This document shows, piece by piece, positions 11,160 to 22,844 of a DNA stretch of 64,000 nucleotides. Positions within the stretch are counted from its first letter, which is position 1. Every line of letters starts with the position of its first letter. Source of the stretch: Rhizomys pruinosus (Eukaryota > Chordata > Mammalia > Rodentia > Spalacidae); contig VZQC01007120.1 of the NCBI GenBank assembly GCA_009823505.1, positions 1,118,849 to 1,182,848 of the forward strand. Direction: 5' to 3'. A model generated the notes under the pieces. It did not search any database. It was given only the letters and a program-made list of their open reading frames with translations, and was not told the DNA's origin. A program made the translations under genes and the position numbers.

Positions 11160-13437
11160 GAAATACTTACAACTAGGTAATTTGCACTAGCATCCACAGA
11201 TGAGGGATACCATTCGTCGTTTGTTTTTCTGGGACTGTGTTACTTCATTCAGCATGATGTCCTCTAGCTCCAGCCATTTTCCTGCAAAGCTCATAATGTT
11301 GTCTTTCTTTACTGCTGCATAGAACTCCATTGTGTAGCTGTACCACATTTTCTCTATCCACTCATCAGTTGAGGTGCATTTGGGTTGGTTCTAGCTCCTT
11401 GCTATTGTGAAGAGAGCTGAAGTAAACATGGCCGTGCATGTATCTCTGTGGTGGGGTGAGTCTTGAGGGTACATGCCTAGGGGTGGTATGGCTGGGTCAG
11501 GTGGCAAGTTCATTCCAAGTCTTCCAAGGGTTCTCCACACTGCTTTCCATAGTGGCTGTATGAGTTTACATTCCCACCAGCAGTGGATGAGTGTTCCCCT
11601 TTCCCCACAACCTCTCCAGCACTTGGTATCATTTGTTTTCTTGATCCTAGCCAGTCTTATTGGAGTAAGATGATATCTTAAAGTGGTTTTGATTTGCATT
11701 TCCTTAATGATTAGTGATGTTGAACAGTTCTTGAGGTGTTTCTCAGACATCTCTAATTCCTCGCTTGTGAAGTCTCTGTTCAGTTCTTTGCTCCATCTAT
11801 TGAGCGGGTCATTTGTTTTCTTTTTTCTTTGTTTTTTGAGTAGTTTATATATTCTGGAAATCAATGCTTTGTCAGATGTATCTGCAGTGAAGGTTTCCTC
11901 CCACTCTGTGGGATTTCTCTTCACTTCCTTGATTGTTTCTTTTGATGTACAGAAGCTTTTGAGTTTGATGAGGTCCCATTTGTCAATTGTCGACCTTAAT
12001 TCTTGTGCAGCTGCTGTCTGATTTAGGAAGTCTTTTCCTACGCCTATGTCTTGTAGTCTGCTGCCAACTTTTTCTTCTATCACCTTCAGAGTTTGGGGTT
12101 TCACGTTGAGGTCTTTAATCCATCTGGAGTTGACTTTTGTACAGGGCGAGAGGTAGGGGTTTAATTTCATTCTTCTACAAGTGGTGATCCAGTTTTGCCA
12201 ACACCACTTGCTGAAGATGCTGTCTTTTCTCCATTGTGGTTTCTTGGCCCCCTTGTCAAATATGAGATGGCTGAAATTGTATGTGCTCAGATTTGGATCT
12301 TCGGTTTTGTTCCATTGGTCAACAGGTCTGTTTTTGTGCCAGTACCAGGCTGTTTTTATGACTATAGCCCTGTAGTATAGTTTAAAATCTGGTATAGAGA
12401 TCCCTCCTGTGTAGCTCTTTTCACTCAGGATTGATTTGGCTATTCGGGGTCTTTTGTTTCTCCAAATGAATTTAAGAACTTTTGTTTCCAAGCCTGTGAA
12501 GAAACTCTTGGGGATTTTGATTGGGATTGCATTAAATCTATACAAGAGTTTTGGTAAAATGGACATTTTTACAATGTTAATTTTCCCAATCCATGAGCAT
12601 GGGAGGTTTTTCCATCTTCTGAGGTCTTCTTCAATTTCTTTCTTTAAGGGTTTAAAATTTTTGTTGTAGAGGTCTTTGGTGTCTTTGGTTAGGTTTGTTC
12701 CTAGGTATCTTATTGTTTTTGAGGCTATTGTGAGTGGGAAGGTCTCTTTGAATTCTTTCTCCAGTTGCTTGTTCTTGGTGTAAAGAAAGGCCATTGATTT
12801 TCTAAGGTTAATTTTGTATCCTGCCACTTTGCTGAAGCTGTTAATCGTTTCTAGGAGTTTTCTGGTGGAGTTTTTAGCATCTCTTAAGTAAACAATCATA
12901 TCATCAGCAAATAGGGATAGTTTGACTTCCTCTTTTCCAATTAGTACTCCTTTAATATCCTTTTCTTGCCTTATTGCTCTAGCAAGTGTTTCAAGCACTA
13001 TATTGAAGAGGAGTAGTGACAGGGGGCAGCCTTGCCAAGTTCCTACCATTAAAGGGAATGTTTCTGTCATTTCCCCATTTAAGATGATATTGGCTGTGGT
13101 TTTCCTGTATATGGCTTTGATTACATTGAGGAATGATCCCTCCAATCCAATTCCTTCTAGGACTTTAGGCATGACAGGATGCTGGATTTTATCAAAGGCT
13201 TTTTCAGCATAAATTGAAATGATGGTGTAGTTTTTGTCTTTCATTCCATTTCTGTGTTTGATGATGTTTATTGATTTTTGTATATTGAACCATCCCTGCA
13301 TCTCTGGTATGAATCCAACTTGGTTATGATGGATAATCTTCTTGATGTTGGTCTGTATGCGATTTGCCAGTATCCTGTTTAGAATTTTGGCTTCTGTGTT
13401 CATTAGGGAGATGGGTCTATAATTCCAGGCTAATTTC
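11160..13437 (-). mobile_element. L1 retrotransposon, 5'-truncated
   Basis: The reverse strand reads through the second half of L1 ORF2 into a short 3' UTR. The 5' end is lost near 13437, inside the reverse transcriptase domain. Neither 5' UTR, ORF1 nor endonuclease is present. The left boundary is uncertain: I see no clear A tail, only a (TTG)n run at about 11086-11103. Confidence 0.93.
11187..13403 (-). pseudogene. L1 ORF2 remnant (reverse transcriptase to C terminus)
   Basis: In life ORF2p primes reverse transcription of L1 RNA at nicked genomic DNA. Here 670 codons stay open (11391-13403), covering most of the reverse transcriptase, including the FADD catalytic box, and the cysteine-rich C-terminal region. 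Three defects are visible. The N-terminal half is missing. The motif A aspartate (normally in D-AEKAFD) reads tyrosine (codon TAT). The GTRQG motif reads GTWQG. A TAG at 11391-11393, in the usual place of a Trp codon, stops the frame; reading on, the frame stays open for 67 more codons to the normal stop at 11187-11189. The copy is therefore fairly young but dead. Confidence 0.93.
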
Positions 13438-13599
13438 TAGGGGAGGACTCAGCTGTGAGCCTCAATAGGCAAAATCCCCACAGCTTTGGAACACGTGTCT
13501 GCACCTAAGATCTGGAGGGAAACCAGAGCACCCACCCCCAGTGGTCAAACAAGGAGACTCCACTGCTTAGCTTTGTCCATTTTATAAAACCTAGAGCCA

Positions 13600-13950
13600 C
13601 TTGGTTGAAGAACTTCCTCCATCAAACAGGCCCATGACCATGTCTGTGAGGAATTATCTTGATTGATGATTGATGTGGGAGGGCCCAGCTCACTGTGGGC
13701 AGCCCCATCCCTAGGCAGGTGTGCCTGGACTATATAAAAGCTGGCTGAACATGAGTCTAGACAGCAAGCCAGTAAGCAATGTTTCTTTAATGGCTTCTAT
13801 TTCAAGTCCAACTTGAGATCCTATCCTGACTTCTGTCAATGACAGATTATAACTTTGAAATGTAAGATGAAATAAACCCTTTCCTCCCCAAGTTGCTTTT
13901 TGTTAGAGTGGTATATCACAGCAACATACAACAAAAACCCAATGGTAGAC
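13600..13950 (+). mobile_element. URR1-like non-autonomous DNA element (hAT-Charlie type)
   Basis: Typical phrases of this common rodent repeat are present: gtctgtgaggaattatcttg, actatataaaagctggctga, gaaataaaccctttcctccc and aagttgctttttg. Terminal repeats are not clear; the family name comes from memory of the repeat, not from a search. Confidence 0.55.
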
Positions 13951-14231
13951 AGACCTGGTCCTTGAACTCGGGCAGTAAGGAAATCATGTTTCTCTTTCTA
14001 TGGGAGAAACAAAGTTTCTGCACCATACACTACACTTTATATTCAATTCCTCATTAGTAAAAACACCTGACTATGCCCCAGGAGCACCATGAGGCAAGTG
14101 AGGTTGTCCAGAGAGACCACAGGACAACATCGCTCCTCATGTCAGCCTTCTCTCACACTTGGCTTCCACTGGCATTGACATGCTATATTGCATTTGATCT
14201 CACATTTCTTTCTAAAGGTATTATTTTTTCT

Positions 14232-14473
14232 TTTTAATTTATTTATTTATTTTTTAATGTGTATGAATGTACTGTTTGCATGTAGGTTTGTTCATCCAAG
14301 TCGTGCAATGCCACAGAGGTCAGAAGAGAGTGTCAGATTCCCCTGGAACTGGAGTTCTCCTGGAATTGGAGTTACAGATGGTTCTCAGCCATCATGTGGG
14401 TGCTAGAGATTGAACCCGTGTCCTCTGCAAGAGCAGTTGGCACTCTTAACTGCTAGGCCATTGCTCCAGTCCA
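14232..14473 (-). mobile_element. B2 SINE, subfamily with a 17-bp duplication
   Basis: Reverse B2 from the tail (tgtgtatgaatgtactgttt) to the head (cttaactgctaggccattgc). It carries cctggaactggagttct at 14342-14358 followed by a near copy at 14359-14375, as do 15407-15701 and 45881-46116. Other B2s here have one copy only. Confidence 0.9.
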
Positions 14474-15397
14474 AGGCATTATTTTTTCATGTTATGTTCA
14501 AATGTAAAAATTGGCAGTGTGATAAATCACACAATACCTAAATTAGATAGAAATTACCAGAGAAACACTTGTAAAGTTATGTGGTATTCTGTCACCACAT
14601 TAGGAAAGGCTATCATTACAGCTCATAGTCAGTGATGGAGAGAACACTTCATCCTACAATTAGTCTGACTCAAAAAAGTTAGAAATAAGGAAAAGAAAAA
14701 ATACCAACGCTCTGCAGGGAGAATTTGAGGGCCCTATGTCTTCATTTCTTCTTCCATGGGAAAACGATCTTTTACCCAGTCATACTAGTAAGAGAGGACC
14801 TGCTCGAGCCATAGGCAACAGCATTCTGATCAAACTCATTTCCTGTCTGGTATTACAAGACCAGATCAGAGAAGCAAAACTGTAAAGATGATTAACTCTG
14901 GTAAGAGGCACGTGACCCAATTGGCTGGGTTGAATGACTAGTCCTGTTCTGGTACTGGAGCCTGACATCCTCAGACAAGGCCAGGAGGAAGAGAAAATAG
15001 ATGTGAGACGAAGAGAGCAAGTGTTGAAACATGAGGATGACCAGAAAGCCTTAGTCCCCAACACAGCTAATCCACCTATGTGGGTGATGGCGGCATCTTT
15101 CAGGGGAAGCTGGCGCCCTTCATCCCAATGCTAACCACATGTTTGGTACGCGAGTCAGAGAAGCTGAAGGCAGAGGGGCAGCTGGAGCTGAGAGAGACCC
15201 AACAGAGAACCACAGAGCAAAGCACTGCGTGGCTCAAACCTCGGCCCAGACCTTTCTCTGCCGCCAGCTTCAACAACATGGCTGCTTCCACTTTGACATG
15301 TGGAAAAGGCCTCTTGTGGCTCAGCAGGACTCTATGCAAGGGAAAGAATTCTGAGAAGTGTAGTTTCTGCTAAGCAGACACAATACTAACCCCTACG
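14474..15397. other. Unassigned, moderately GC-rich sequence
   Basis: Several overlapping short frames (14780-15373, both strands) are present, but none shows a recognisable domain. No repeat could be assigned by eye. It could be an old repeat or unique sequence. Confidence 0.35.
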
Positions 15398-15406
15398 CCT
15401 ATTCTT

Positions 15407-15701
15407 TTTTTTTTTTTTTCAAAAAAATTTTTTTATTAATTTTATTTATTTCTGTATGTGTATGAATGTACTGTCTGCATGCAAGTCTGTGCACCCGTGT
15501 CGTGCAATGCCGCGGAGTTCAGAAGAGGGTCTCGGATTCCCCTGGAACTGGAGTTCTCCTGGAATTGGAGTTTCAGACGGTTCTCAGCCGCCATGTGGGT
15601 GCTGGGGATCGAACCCGGGTCCTCTGTAAGAGCGGCGCTCTTAACCACTAGGCTATCTCTCCAGCCCAGCAGTCAGTGCTCTTAACCGCTAGGCCATCTC
15701 A
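15407..15701 (-). mobile_element. B2 SINE with duplicated tRNA-like head
   Basis: A young-looking reverse B2 with intact CpGs (gatcgaacccgggtcctctg) carries the 17-bp duplication (15541-15557 and 15558-15574). After the normal head end (ctctccagccc) a second partial head follows, agtcagtgctcttaaccgct at 15671-15690, then aggccatct. The target-site duplication cctattctt (15398-15406, 15702-15710) encloses both heads, so the extra head was part of the transcript that inserted. Confidence 0.88.
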
Positions 15702-15710
15702 CCTATTCTT

Positions 15711-16780
15711 GAGAGGAGATCTAGCACATAAGGAAGGAGATCTGATACTCTGCCAAAGAAAATATCACCTTAGATCAGCTCAAAGTATCTGATACTTTGG
15801 ATTCATGCTATGATTAAGACCCTTCACTTTGCAAGCAAACTAGTGAAGCTTGGAGAAGTTAACTAGCTGGCACCCCTGGCATCCATGGCTCTCTAATTCC
15901 ATAACTCCTGCCTGCCACCCCCATCCTAATTATTATGTGTGCTCTGGGTGTAATCATGACTTTGACAATGAAACCCAAATGTTCTTGTGGCACTGGTTAC
16001 AGAAAATCTTCTGTCATTGATTTGTGTTAAAGTTCAAGAACTAGCCTGGTCTGCGTTACCTGATCCAGCCTTGTATTCGTGGGTGAACACTGAGAGCAGA
16101 GGCTCCTAGGGAGTTAGATATGGAAGGGGACCAAGAACTGTTCTACTCTGCAAACAAGGAAGGTATGGAGAAGGAAAAAGGGCTTAAAGCCAAGGAAGAA
16201 ACTGTGACAACCACAGTTTTTGAAAGGGGATATTTGGCATAACTAGAAAGACCATGAAGAGACCTGTGGGGTATCTCCATGCAGGGCTCAGAGTGAGACT
16301 CCATAGACTATTATTGATAAGGAAAAGTTACATTTTTATAACTTTCTGTATTCATATATAATCCTTTTTAAGGCTTATTTTTACTTTCTTTTTGTTTTAT
16401 TTACTAAGTAGACATCTTGAAATGAGACCCTGGGATGCTTTACCACTCACTAACCTATAAGTGTTGATAAACACTTGAAACTAAGAAAATGGGAAGTTCA
16501 CCAAATGATTTACCAATTAGTCCCAGAAAAGGGAAGAACAACCATGACTGATATCTAAAATTCTGGTGAAAGCTGTTTTTGTAAACTGCAATGACTGCTT
16601 GACCAATTCCTACCCCAATTAGCCTGGCCTACCTACAGCTCAAAAGACAACAGACATCCTGACACATGCCCAGGATATCTATTTGGTAAGCTATGATGAC
16701 CAAGAGAACTCAGGAAGAGATTTTCCTGAGATAACATGGCCCATCATTAAAAGTGCCATAGGGCCCAGGTGCAACCATAA
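15711..16780. other. Unassigned intergenic sequence
   Basis: No gene, SINE or LTR recognised. The right part may belong to the old L1 that follows. Confidence 0.4.
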
Positions 16781-17975
16781 GATGATGATATAAAAATGTG
16801 TCAGAACTGTGGGACACTATGAAAAGATAAAACTTACAAATCATAGGGATAGAAGAGGAAAAAGATTCACAGGATAATGGTATTGGGTCAGATTGTCAAG
16901 AGAATTGTAGAGGAAAAATTTCCCAAATTAAAGAAAGAGATACTTATACAAATACAAGAAGCATATAGAACATCAAGTAGACAGAACCAGAAAAGAAATT
17001 TCCCCATGTGTGTCATAGTTAAAACACTAGATGTTTAAACCAAAGAGAAGATACTGAGGGTAGCAAAAGAAAAACAAGTCACTTACAAGGGAAAACCTAT
17101 CGGAATTACAGCTGATTTTTCATTGCAAACAATGAAAGCCAGAAGAGCTTGGTCTAAAGTAGTCCCAGTTCTAAATGACTAAAGATATTAACCCAGAATC
17201 ATTTATCCAGAAAAAATGTCTATTATAATTGAAGGAGAAAGGAAAATGTTCCATGTCATAAATAATTTTAAAGAATTCTTGTCCAGAAAGTCATCCCTTC
17301 AGAGCATATTTGAAGCAATACAAAGAGCAGAGGGTAGGGATGGCTATAGCCAACCAGCACTAGAAAATAAATGATACTATTACTATGGAAATAAAAACCT
17401 AGGGAAGGAATGCACCAGAAATCAAAATGCTTGGATGTAATATAATTCTCTCAATAATGACTCTAAATACCAATGGACTGAATTCTCCAACTAAGAGCCA
17501 TAGACTAGGAGAATGGATTAAGAAATAAAACCCATCTTTTTGTTGTCTGCAAGAAACCCCTCTCACTTTCAAAGACAGGTATTATCTCAAGGTGAAAGGA
17601 TGGAAAAAAATAATACAAGCAAATGGCACTAAGAAACAAGCAGGAGTCACTATTCTATTATCAAATTAAAACTAATCAGAAGAGATGAAGAGGGTCATTT
17701 CATTCTTATCAAAGGAACAATTACCCAAGAAGATATATCACAATCATCAATTTATACACACCAAATTCAGGTGCATCATACCTCATAATCACAATTTCAT
17801 GGGACTTTAAGGCACAGACTGACTCTAGCACACTAGTAGCAGGGGACTTTAATACACCACTCTGTCCATTAGACAGGTCAACTGGACAAAGAATAGATGG
17901 AGAGACATCTGACCTAAACAAGACAATGCACCAAATAATAGAATCACAAAGATATAATATCATTTCAGTGCTCTA
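16780..17975 (+). pseudogene. Old L1 fragment: ORF1 C-terminal part, inter-ORF region, ORF2 endonuclease start
   Basis: Around 16920-17340 the + strand reads a decayed ORF1 C-terminal domain: KGKPIGITADFS followed by QTMKARRAW, then IIYPEKMS and EGERKMFH, the order expected of the L1 ORF1p RNA-binding domain. From about 17450 the start of the ORF2 endonuclease is readable (TLNTNGLNSP, LGEWIKK, CLQET). Many stops and frameshifts. An old element or a half-L1 type copy, unrelated in age to the L1 at 11160. Confidence 0.82.
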
Positions 17976-18199
17976 CTAACTACATATGGCCTCTTCCTAT
18001 TTACTGGTTGCACTCCTTTGAAACTTGAGGCAAGGTTTTTGGTAACCTGCTCACTGATAAATAAATGGCCATGTATGCTAAGAGTGATAAATCACAATAA
18101 GTTTCTTGATCCTCAAAAGAATTATTATTTCTGCCCCAGGGAGCTGTCCATTTTGACATTTAGTTACATTTTATATGTAAGACATTTAACCTCTAAGTA

Positions 18200-18700
18200 A
18201 AACATCTTTGGAGTGAATATACTCCTTGAACCAGCAGGATGCAGGTCAGGGGGAGACAGTCTTAAAGGGAGTGGTAAACCCCTTCAGCTGGGGTCCTGTT
18301 TATAGGTATGTGATACAAATCCTGCCTTCTGGAAAGCTATAAATCTGGATTTAAGGGTCTAGGAAACAAGAGAACCTCCTATGATTGTAGTGGCAATTAC
18401 AAGAACAGAAGGGGGAAGGATGCAATTTTTCCCTACAGTTAAATAAACAGCAGTGGTAGATAAAGGCTTCAGTGTCAGCTCTGGGCTGCCCTACCAGGAG
18501 CTGTTGGCCAGGGGGCTTTAAAAGCCCCCAAAACAAAGGCTATTGGCCTATAACTTTGGGTGCACATAAGAGATAGACAGTAAGACCATATTGCTGAAGA
18601 TATGGCATGATAAGAGCATGTAAAAAAGTTATACTGAGACCCTGCACTACAAATCAACAGCTGATCTTCATGGTGTCAGAGAGCACTCTACTAACCACTG
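18200..18700 (+). repeat. Dispersed repeat paralogous to 4880-5085 and 22390-22520
   Basis: The left part (18230-18410) matches 4880-5085. The right part (18490-18620) matches 22390-22520 through tgttggc-aggggg, aaaggc, cctataa and gacagtaag blocks. It is probably one ERV or L1-related family; the frame is destroyed. Confidence 0.45.
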
Positions 18701-18816
18701 GAAAGAAATGGTCTCTGAAGCTTTACTACAAACTTTTTGTGCTACTTTTACATGGCAAAGAAGATATAGTGCAGTGGTGGCAGCCTGGTAAATGTACACA
18801 CAGAAAGAAAAAAAAT

Positions 18817-19016
18817 CAATCTATAGCCCAGTCCCTAGTGGTGTATGACACATGGCTGACACTGTACAATCTATAGCCCACTCTCTAGTGGTGTATGACA
18901 CATGGCTGACACTGTACAATCTATAGCCCACTCCTTAGTGGTGTATGACACATGGCTGACACTGTACAATCTATAGCCCACTCCCTAGTGGTGTATGACA
19001 CATGGCTGACACTGTA
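18817..19016. repeat. Four tandem copies of a 50-bp unit
   Basis: The unit starts caatctatagccca, continues tagtggtgtatgacacatgg and ends ctgacactgta. Copies start at 18817, 18867, 18917 and 18967, and differ at only two or three positions. Confidence 0.96.
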
Positions 19017-19110
19017 GCCTTGGTGCCTCCTAATGACAGGAGACTCTATTGATCACATTAGAAAGCTATTCCCATTTGTATCCCAGAAAGGATAGTACCC
19101 CACCTCCCAC

Positions 19111-19488
19111 TGATGCCTTTAATTCCGACCAGCAGAAATAAAGCACCTCTAGCTTGTTCTTCTCAATGCGGTTTATTCAGGCCTTTTACAGTATTTTTAC
19201 TTCCTTTTTTCTTCTTCTTGTTCTTCCTTCCCCCAAGACCAGAAAGTCCCTCTATTTATCCACCTTCCCAGCCCAGGTTGCATGGCCTCAGTCTATTGGT
19301 ATCATCTGGCCTGATCTTGTATACAGGGTGCACCTGCGCAGCTCAAACGGTGAGCGTGGCTTTACTTAGAGGTAAGAGGGAATCAGGTGTGAGTCATAAG
19401 ACTCAGGTATTAGTCATAAGACTTGGCTAAAATCCCGGGCGGCCTTCTTGCGGACACTGTCGCCACACCCGCCTCTCCACATCCCACA
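19111..19488 (-). mobile_element. ERV LTR, class II (ERVK/IAP-like), 378 bp
   Basis: On the - strand it starts TGTGGGATG directly after a polypurine tract (A-run plus GAGGGAG, complement of 19489-19508). It carries a TATA-like GGATAAATAGAGGG and AATAAACCGCATTG, and ends GGTCGGAATTAAAGGCATCA. The layout resembles IAP-type LTRs. It would be the 3' LTR of a reverse-oriented element whose internal part lies to the right. Confidence 0.7.
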
Positions 19489-19678
19489 CTCCCTCTTTTT
19501 TTTTTTTTTTAGGTTTTTTTATGTTTTTGACCCTATAGATGCCTAAGTTGTAAAACACATACCCATAAACAGGAGCCAAGCATAAGCTTTCATTAAATTT
19601 ACCCAAACTGTTCGTCATTGACTGTATGCTACATAATTGGGAAGTGAACTTAAACTAAATTTCTTTAAATTACCCTAC

Positions 19679-19712
<34 letters not shown>

Positions 19713-21260
19713 AGTTTATAATGTGATGTTGTATATTTAATCAGATATAGAATATATAGGCCATTTGTATACCTTAACCCAATTCTACGAATTTATAAAT
19801 ACAAACAATTAACATTTTATATTTCCCATATTAGTTCAATTGTATTACCATGTCCACCAAAACCTACACCTAAATTTAACTAAATCTAAACAATTCACTA
19901 AGCCTTAAAAATATCCTATACTGGTGGATAAAGCTTGGGCAGAGTCTTGAGTTTTACCTGCTAAATAAGTTTTACCCTATATACACTTTTCTCTTTAACG
20001 CTTTATGACTCGACTAAGACTTCTACTTATTTGCGAAGTAAAAATTTAAGCCTAAATTTCTTTAATTTGTCCTACAAGTAAAAGAAAAGTGTTACACTGT
20101 GATGTGTGTATATTTCAGAAAATATAGAGACCAACCCCAATACAAACTATAAATAAAACAACTAGCATTTTATATTCCCAATTAGTTCAAAATGTGCAGT
20201 ATCTAGCTCCTTTTTTTTTTTGTAGCACAAGAATCCTTCATATAAAAACCAATTTGCAAGCCGTCGTTCGCCCCCAGCCCACGTAGCCCAAGGCTCCCAC
20301 CATTCCAGCTGGAGGACTTGAATTGCTTCAATCAAGTTGATCAAATAAGTGTCCAGACTATATGTAGTAGCTTTTACCGTTCACCCCAATCGCAGCCCCT
20401 ACAATCTACTACTCCCCCTATTCCACAGATTGTTCCTTAGGCTTAGAGATGGGCACAGGTGCGAAAAGAAGCACAACAGTCTACTTTGTCTGGAGATGTC
20501 GTTTTGAACTCTGATCAGTTCTGGCTGTTCCTTTCGTGGGCTGACTGATTGCCCAGGGATAGGCTTTCAATCCTGCTAATAAGCCACAAGCAAATTAATT
20601 ATATATAGTTATTTAAACATTGCTAGTCTACTATGGTAGGTTACTTTGGTATAGACACAGATTGTTGGATGGTGTGTTAAAATGGCCCTCCGTTACATAG
20701 TTTTGCTTTCCCCCTGAGAGAGATGAATCAAGGTTTCCTTACTTGTTGGCATATTATTATCTTCCTAATGCACTCAGGAGGTATATGCTTGTGGCAGGAT
20801 CCACAGGGAGTTATTCCTCCAAAGTGAGAGAGCTCAAAAAATAAAGTGGGAAGATAAGTACAGACATATGGCTGCCTACTGCTTTGCATTTCAGTGTATC
20901 TCTAGGCCAAAGTGAGGTGTTGCTGATGTTGGTGGATGGAGTTTTGTTTTGAGCTCAAGGAGACCCAACATTTGCTTTTATTGGTCTTCGGAGTGGCCTT
21001 TGGTATCAAACTCTGGTACTCGGCACGTTTATTCCAGACAACTGTAATCACTTGTTAAGTGTCGATCTCGATACAATCCTCCCATTGGTTACATCAGGTC
21101 ATTGACAGCAGGCGTGGCGCTTTACCACCTCTTTTCTGCAGATATTCCAGTTTACAGGAATAAGTCCTTAACCTTTGGTTGGAGGGGGCTTGGGTCCCCT
21201 GGCTAGCATCTCCTTGCAGAATATCCATTCTCTGCCTAGTCAGTGCTTCTTTGTATTAAT
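19489..21260 (-). repeat. Probable internal region of the reverse ERV
   Basis: It adjoins the LTR through its polypurine tract. It contains A/T runs (19500-19512, 19682-19710) and the dispersed repeat at 20202-20403. No gag, pol or env motif can be read. At about 21020-21120 the - strand shows TGTAACCAATGGGAGG and GGAATAAACGTGCC, which could be part of another LTR. The right limit is uncertain. Confidence 0.35.
20202..20403 (-). repeat. Dispersed repeat, probably ERV-internal; copy 2
   Basis: Paralogue of 3783-3988, same orientation. It contains tcaatcaagttgatcaaat and ccccaatcgcagcccc. About three quarters of the bases match by eye. Confidence 0.6.
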
Positions 21261-22379
21261 TATTTTGCTGATACTTAGCCCTTAAGAACTTTAGTATTAC
21301 ATTTGTTTCTGAATAGACAATAATCCCCTTTTACAGTTCCTACTGTATAATTTAGTCAATTAAAAGAAAGCCAGTTTTTTTTCCAGTGTTCTCATAAGAG
21401 ATTACTTCTATAACAGTCAGCTCTAAATTACAGTTAAAGGATGACTTCATTACCATGCTTGTTTTCTTTGTTCTATGAAAAAGAGTGTAAGAGGTCTCTC
21501 ATATGGAAACTGTGCTGCACCTAGAAGTAAAGTTCATTAGGAACTCACATTAAACCAGATGTCCCTACAACCTATCGTCCTCAGAGATGTTTGATGCCTG
21601 TTAGCAGTGCTGAGGCTTTCTTCCTTTTAGTGTTAAGAATGGGTGAAATCTTCTCTGCTGGTATTTCTTGTACAACCTACACAACGGCAAAGCTGTATCC
21701 CTTTCTTTCTGCGCTTCGAGTCGTGACGTTTTGACCTGTGCGGAACATACAAATCTTTTCCCATGGTTAGTCTTGAAGATTAAATTGAAGTTTTTGACAA
21801 AAAAGGAAAACTCTGTGTTCCAATCCTATTGATAAAATTTTCAGTTTTTTCTGATCTTGAAACTAACAATGGGAGAGAGAATTTTTAATGTTCCCACAGG
21901 TAAAACATTCACCCAATCATAAAGCCGTAAAACTAGCACAACTTTTGGCTGTGCAGGAGAACTGGGGAATGCCAGCAGAGAGAGTTGACCCATCTGAACA
22001 GTAATGAATGAGGAACTCAGACTGCCGAGTCACGGACACTGAGCATCTCTTGAATAATATTGGGCGTTGACTGTTTATAATGGGCCCTAATGAAGTTTAC
22101 CTCCAGAATTGCTGAGAAACCTTCCTACCTCTCCCCTTTTATAGGAAAAAAGAAAAAATCATTGGATGGTAATAAACCACCCCTAACTGTAAAACTAGAC
22201 CAATTGTTTACAGTGTAATTTCCTATAAAAACAGGCATTTGTATTAATGATTCGATAGCATAGTGAACTTGTGAAAGGATATTTCTCTATCTAGAGCCAA
22301 ATTTCAATAGTAAAGTTTTAAATTGTGTAATTAAGCAAAATTATATTATAAACAGGAAGCTCTGAATCACAATGAATTA
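21261..22379. other. Unassigned sequence
   Basis: AT-rich, no SINE and no gene-like frame. It may continue the ERV material on its left. Confidence 0.35.
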
Positions 22380-22844
22380 TTCTGCCTAGGAATGTTGGCT
22401 AGGGGATTCAAACCCGCCCCCCAAATATATAAAGGCCTTTGCCTATAAGTGGGATATATTCAAGGAGAAAGGCAGTAAGTCCTCTGTGTCGAAGACCTGG
22501 TGTGAGCATGAAAAATGTTATGAGACATCAACTTGCTAGCATACAACTGTGCCTCTGAAATGCTAAGAGAGGCATTACCAAAGGCCACTAAAGCAATACA
22601 GCAAAATAATGGTCTCCCTGAATGAAAAGCAATGACTCCTCCGTCAAATCAGCTACACCTCAACAACCTAGAGAGTACTGGAAACAGGGCAGCCAAGTGT
22701 CTCATATATATCCCAAATCTATTACTATTAGGCTCTCTCCTTGGAGAATTAACATCACAGCAGATGCCACAAGCTTATGTCCTTCTAGTGGTTAGGAGAT
22801 GTTATAAGCCACAATAAGAACTTGTCGCCCTATAGAGAAACCAC

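Noticed and set aside
14780..15373. Cluster of overlapping frames that could mark a processed pseudogene
   Set aside because: No recognisable protein, no A tail and no flanking duplication seen.
15458..15685. Similar small proteins at 15458-15685 and 45902-46099
   Set aside because: They are the same frame through two copies of one B2 subfamily, not a gene family.
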